Source: Firmicutes bacterium UBA4874
Lineage (GTDB): Bacteria > Bacillota > Clostridia > Caldicoprobacterales > DTU083
Length of the DNA: 6,605 bases
Direction: 5' to 3'
Assembly: GCA_002399435.1 (NCBI GenBank)
Contig: DHDO01000106.1
Location: 94,406 to 101,010 of the forward strand
The notes under the pieces are model-generated. The model did no database searches. It had not been told where the DNA came from and saw only the letters and a program-made list of their open reading frames with translations. The position numbers and the translations under genes were made by a program. The first letter of the stretch is position 1; the number at the start of each line of letters is the position of its first letter. This document shows positions 5,021 to 6,605 of the stretch, in pieces.

Positions 5021-6605
5021 TCAGCATAGGATGCTTTTTCTGTTTTTGGGGGATACGCCATAGTGTCTCTTATAAGCACGAAGAAATGTGTTGGAAGAGC
5101 TATATCCGCATCGGGACGCTATTTCTTCCACTTTCAGACTGGTAGTGCGGACCAACGAATCTGCACGGGCCATGCGGATGCTTTCCAGATAGCTGGAGTA
5201 GCTTTCTCCCATCGTTTGCTTGAAAATAGCAGAAAAATAGCTGGGTGAGAATTGGAAGTATTCTGCTGTCGTCTGCAGGGATAAATTGTGGTTTGGGTAG
5301 TTGTCTCCAATATATTCCACTATTTTTTGTTGAAAGGCCTTCTCCTGTATAGGCTGCATATCATGGCTCCATAAGATATCCCCCAGTGGAACCCTTTGAC
5401 TATATTTTTCCAATATCTTGCTGCACAATTCAAAGTGTACAGCAGTTTCCGATATATCTTCAAATAGGTCGCTGCAGCAACAGAGGCAGGAAAAGTTTGT
5501 TGCCAGACGAATTTCCTCCTGTATTGCCTTCATGCTTCTTTCCATTATGGTTTTGTAGTCATTGAATTCCGGACGGCTCAGCCCGATAAGTATTATAATT
5601 GTGCCATGCTCATGTGTGCTGGCTATACCCCTTCCTGTTAAAATCATGCCGATGTTTCGCATGGCTTCTTTTGATATATTCTGGCGGGAAGATATTGCTG
5701 CAATGCAAAATGCATCCGTGGGAATGCGAACTGAAATACGATTCATCTCATTTTCAAAGTTCTCTTTGCTTTGATAGCGCCCACTAACAAGTTTCTCCAT
5801 AACAGAAGTTTTCATAAAATCCATTTGGATATCCAGGGTGATTTTCAGGCTGTCATTCGACGTAATCAGATGATTATAGACATAACTGAGGTTATCAAAA
5901 AGGTTATCCGTGTTGTTCCATGGATATTTATCAACCGAGCCCAATATCCTTTGAATTTTGCCAATGCTTTTTATTGCGTTAAAATATATATATACCAGTG
6001 TAAACATAAGAGCGAGAGAATTTATGCCATAAATAAACATTTTTATAAATCGCAACTCGGAAAATGCGTCTTTCCTTAGGATCTCGGACTGGCATGTAAA
6101 TCCATAAGGGGAGGATACATTTTGCTTGATGACGCCTTTTTTTCTATTCCAGTTTTGATATGGCGGGCCGCTGGTATATAATAAATGCCCGTCGCTGTCG
6201 TATATGTCGATGACGTGGTTTTTGGTTAGAATTGTACTGCGCAAAGATTCCAAATAGGATTCATCTATGAAAACATAAGAGGTCACATTATTGTTGTAGT
6301 ATTTATTGGGGACTGCCCTGGCATATATCATTCCATGCCTGGCGATGTTATTCAGCTTAACGGGCATCACAGGATAGAATACATGCTGGTACCGGTTTAG
6401 GTTCATGGATTTCAAAAAGTCCGTATATCCAAGTTGATTGAATTGGAAAAGGGATCCATATACACTCTTGAAACAGGTGTAAACATTATCATTGGAAACA
6501 AAGAAATCATTGTTCTTAAAATAAAAAAAGAAGTCACCGGTTTGGCTGAGCCGGAATGTATTGGAGAGCCATTCATTGGCTTTCCATACTTTATACAGAT
6601 CATTT
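5021..6605 (-). CDS. Membrane-anchored AraC-family transcriptional regulator (5' end outside window)
   Basis: The frame is open without a stop from the TGA at 5021-5023 to the right edge, giving 527 visible residues, so the gene is partial at its 5' end. A TTG near 6415 is not the true start: the same frame continues for 63 more residues to the edge. The order is an outward-facing sensor region (about 1-185, with IDIYDSDGHLLYTSG resembling a Cache/PAS-like sensor strand), a membrane segment (about 187-208, nucleotides 5981-6046), a cytoplasmic middle domain (about 225-410) and a C-terminal AraC double helix-turn-helix (about 421-521, nucleotides 5042-5344). The last includes LSLQTTAEYFQFSPSYFSAI and VEEIASRCGYSSSNTFLRA. 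Proteins of this shape usually have another membrane segment at the N-terminus, which would lie off-window. A CLCCC cysteine cluster (373-377) is unusual. It likely senses an extracellular ligand and may regulate the convergent operon; the target is inferred from position only. Confidence 0.88.
   Translation of the reverse strand, partial: NDLYKVWKANEWLSNTFRLSQTGDFFFYFKNNDFFVSNDNVYTCFKSVYGSLFQFNQLGYTDFLKSMNLNRYQHVFYPVMPVKLNNIARHGMIYARAVPNKYYNNNVTSYVFIDESYLESLRSTILTKNHVIDIYDSDGHLLYTSGPPYQNWNRKKGVIKQNVSSPYGFTCQSEILRKDAFSELRFIKMFIYGINSLALMFTLVYIYFNAIKSIGKIQRILGSVDKYPWNNTDNLFDNLSYVYNHLITSNDSLKITLDIQMDFMKTSVMEKLVSGRYQSKENFENEMNRISVRIPTDAFCIAAISSRQNISKEAMRNIGMILTGRGIASTHEHGTIIILIGLSRPEFNDYKTIMERSMKAIQEEIRLATNFSCLCCCSDLFEDISETAVHFELCSKILEKYSQRVPLGDILWSHDMQPIQEKAFQQKIVEYIGDNYPNHNLSLQTTAEYFQFSPSYFSAIFKQTMGESYSSYLESIRMARADSLVRTTSLKVEEIASRCGYSSSNTFLRAYKRHYGVSPKNRKSILC

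Overview
The window looks like accessory, catabolic DNA from an anaerobic Firmicute of the Clostridia (Lachnospiraceae-like). This rests on strong AGGAGG-type ribosome binding sites, a sigma-A-type promoter, intermediate base composition with AT-rich spacers, and a membrane-anchored AraC regulator of the kind common in Lachnospiraceae and Paenibacillus. No taxonomic search could be run.

Layout. At the left edge (1-98) there is a 15-bp direct repeat, a possible tail of an upstream plus-strand gene and a terminator-like hairpin. A near-consensus promoter (120-148) follows. It is overlapped and followed by a perfect 11-bp inverted repeat (150-181) that looks like a repressor operator. After a leader of about 170 nt comes a four-gene plus-strand operon: an aconitase-superfamily hydro-lyase large subunit (355-1641) and its translationally coupled small subunit (1638-2186), a 2-hydroxycarboxylate transporter of the CitS/MaeN family (2251-3573), and an enolase-superfamily enzyme of the mandelate racemase/acid-sugar dehydratase group (3719-4906). 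A rho-independent terminator (4914-4950) closes the operon. Converging on it from the right is an AraC-family regulator with a membrane-linked sensor region (5021 to beyond 6605, minus strand), whose 5' end lies outside the window.

How the genes may work together. The transporter would bring in a 2-hydroxy-dicarboxylate. The two-subunit Fe-S hydro-lyase would dehydrate, hydrate or isomerise it, as in isopropylmalate isomerase, citraconate/mesaconate-type hydratases or 2,3-dimethylmalate dehydratase. The enolase-superfamily enzyme would abstract the proton alpha to a carboxylate for a second dehydration or an epimerisation. No leuA or leuB is present in the window, so leucine synthesis is unlikely. 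Two independent clues suggest that the substrate lacks the third carboxylate of citrate or homocitrate. The transporter has Met where CitS has Arg402, and the small subunit has YLAL where homoaconitase has YLRT. The exact substrate cannot be read from sequence. The enolase-superfamily protein departs from characterised relatives at several active-site positions, so this may be an uncharacterised hydroxy-dicarboxylate pathway.
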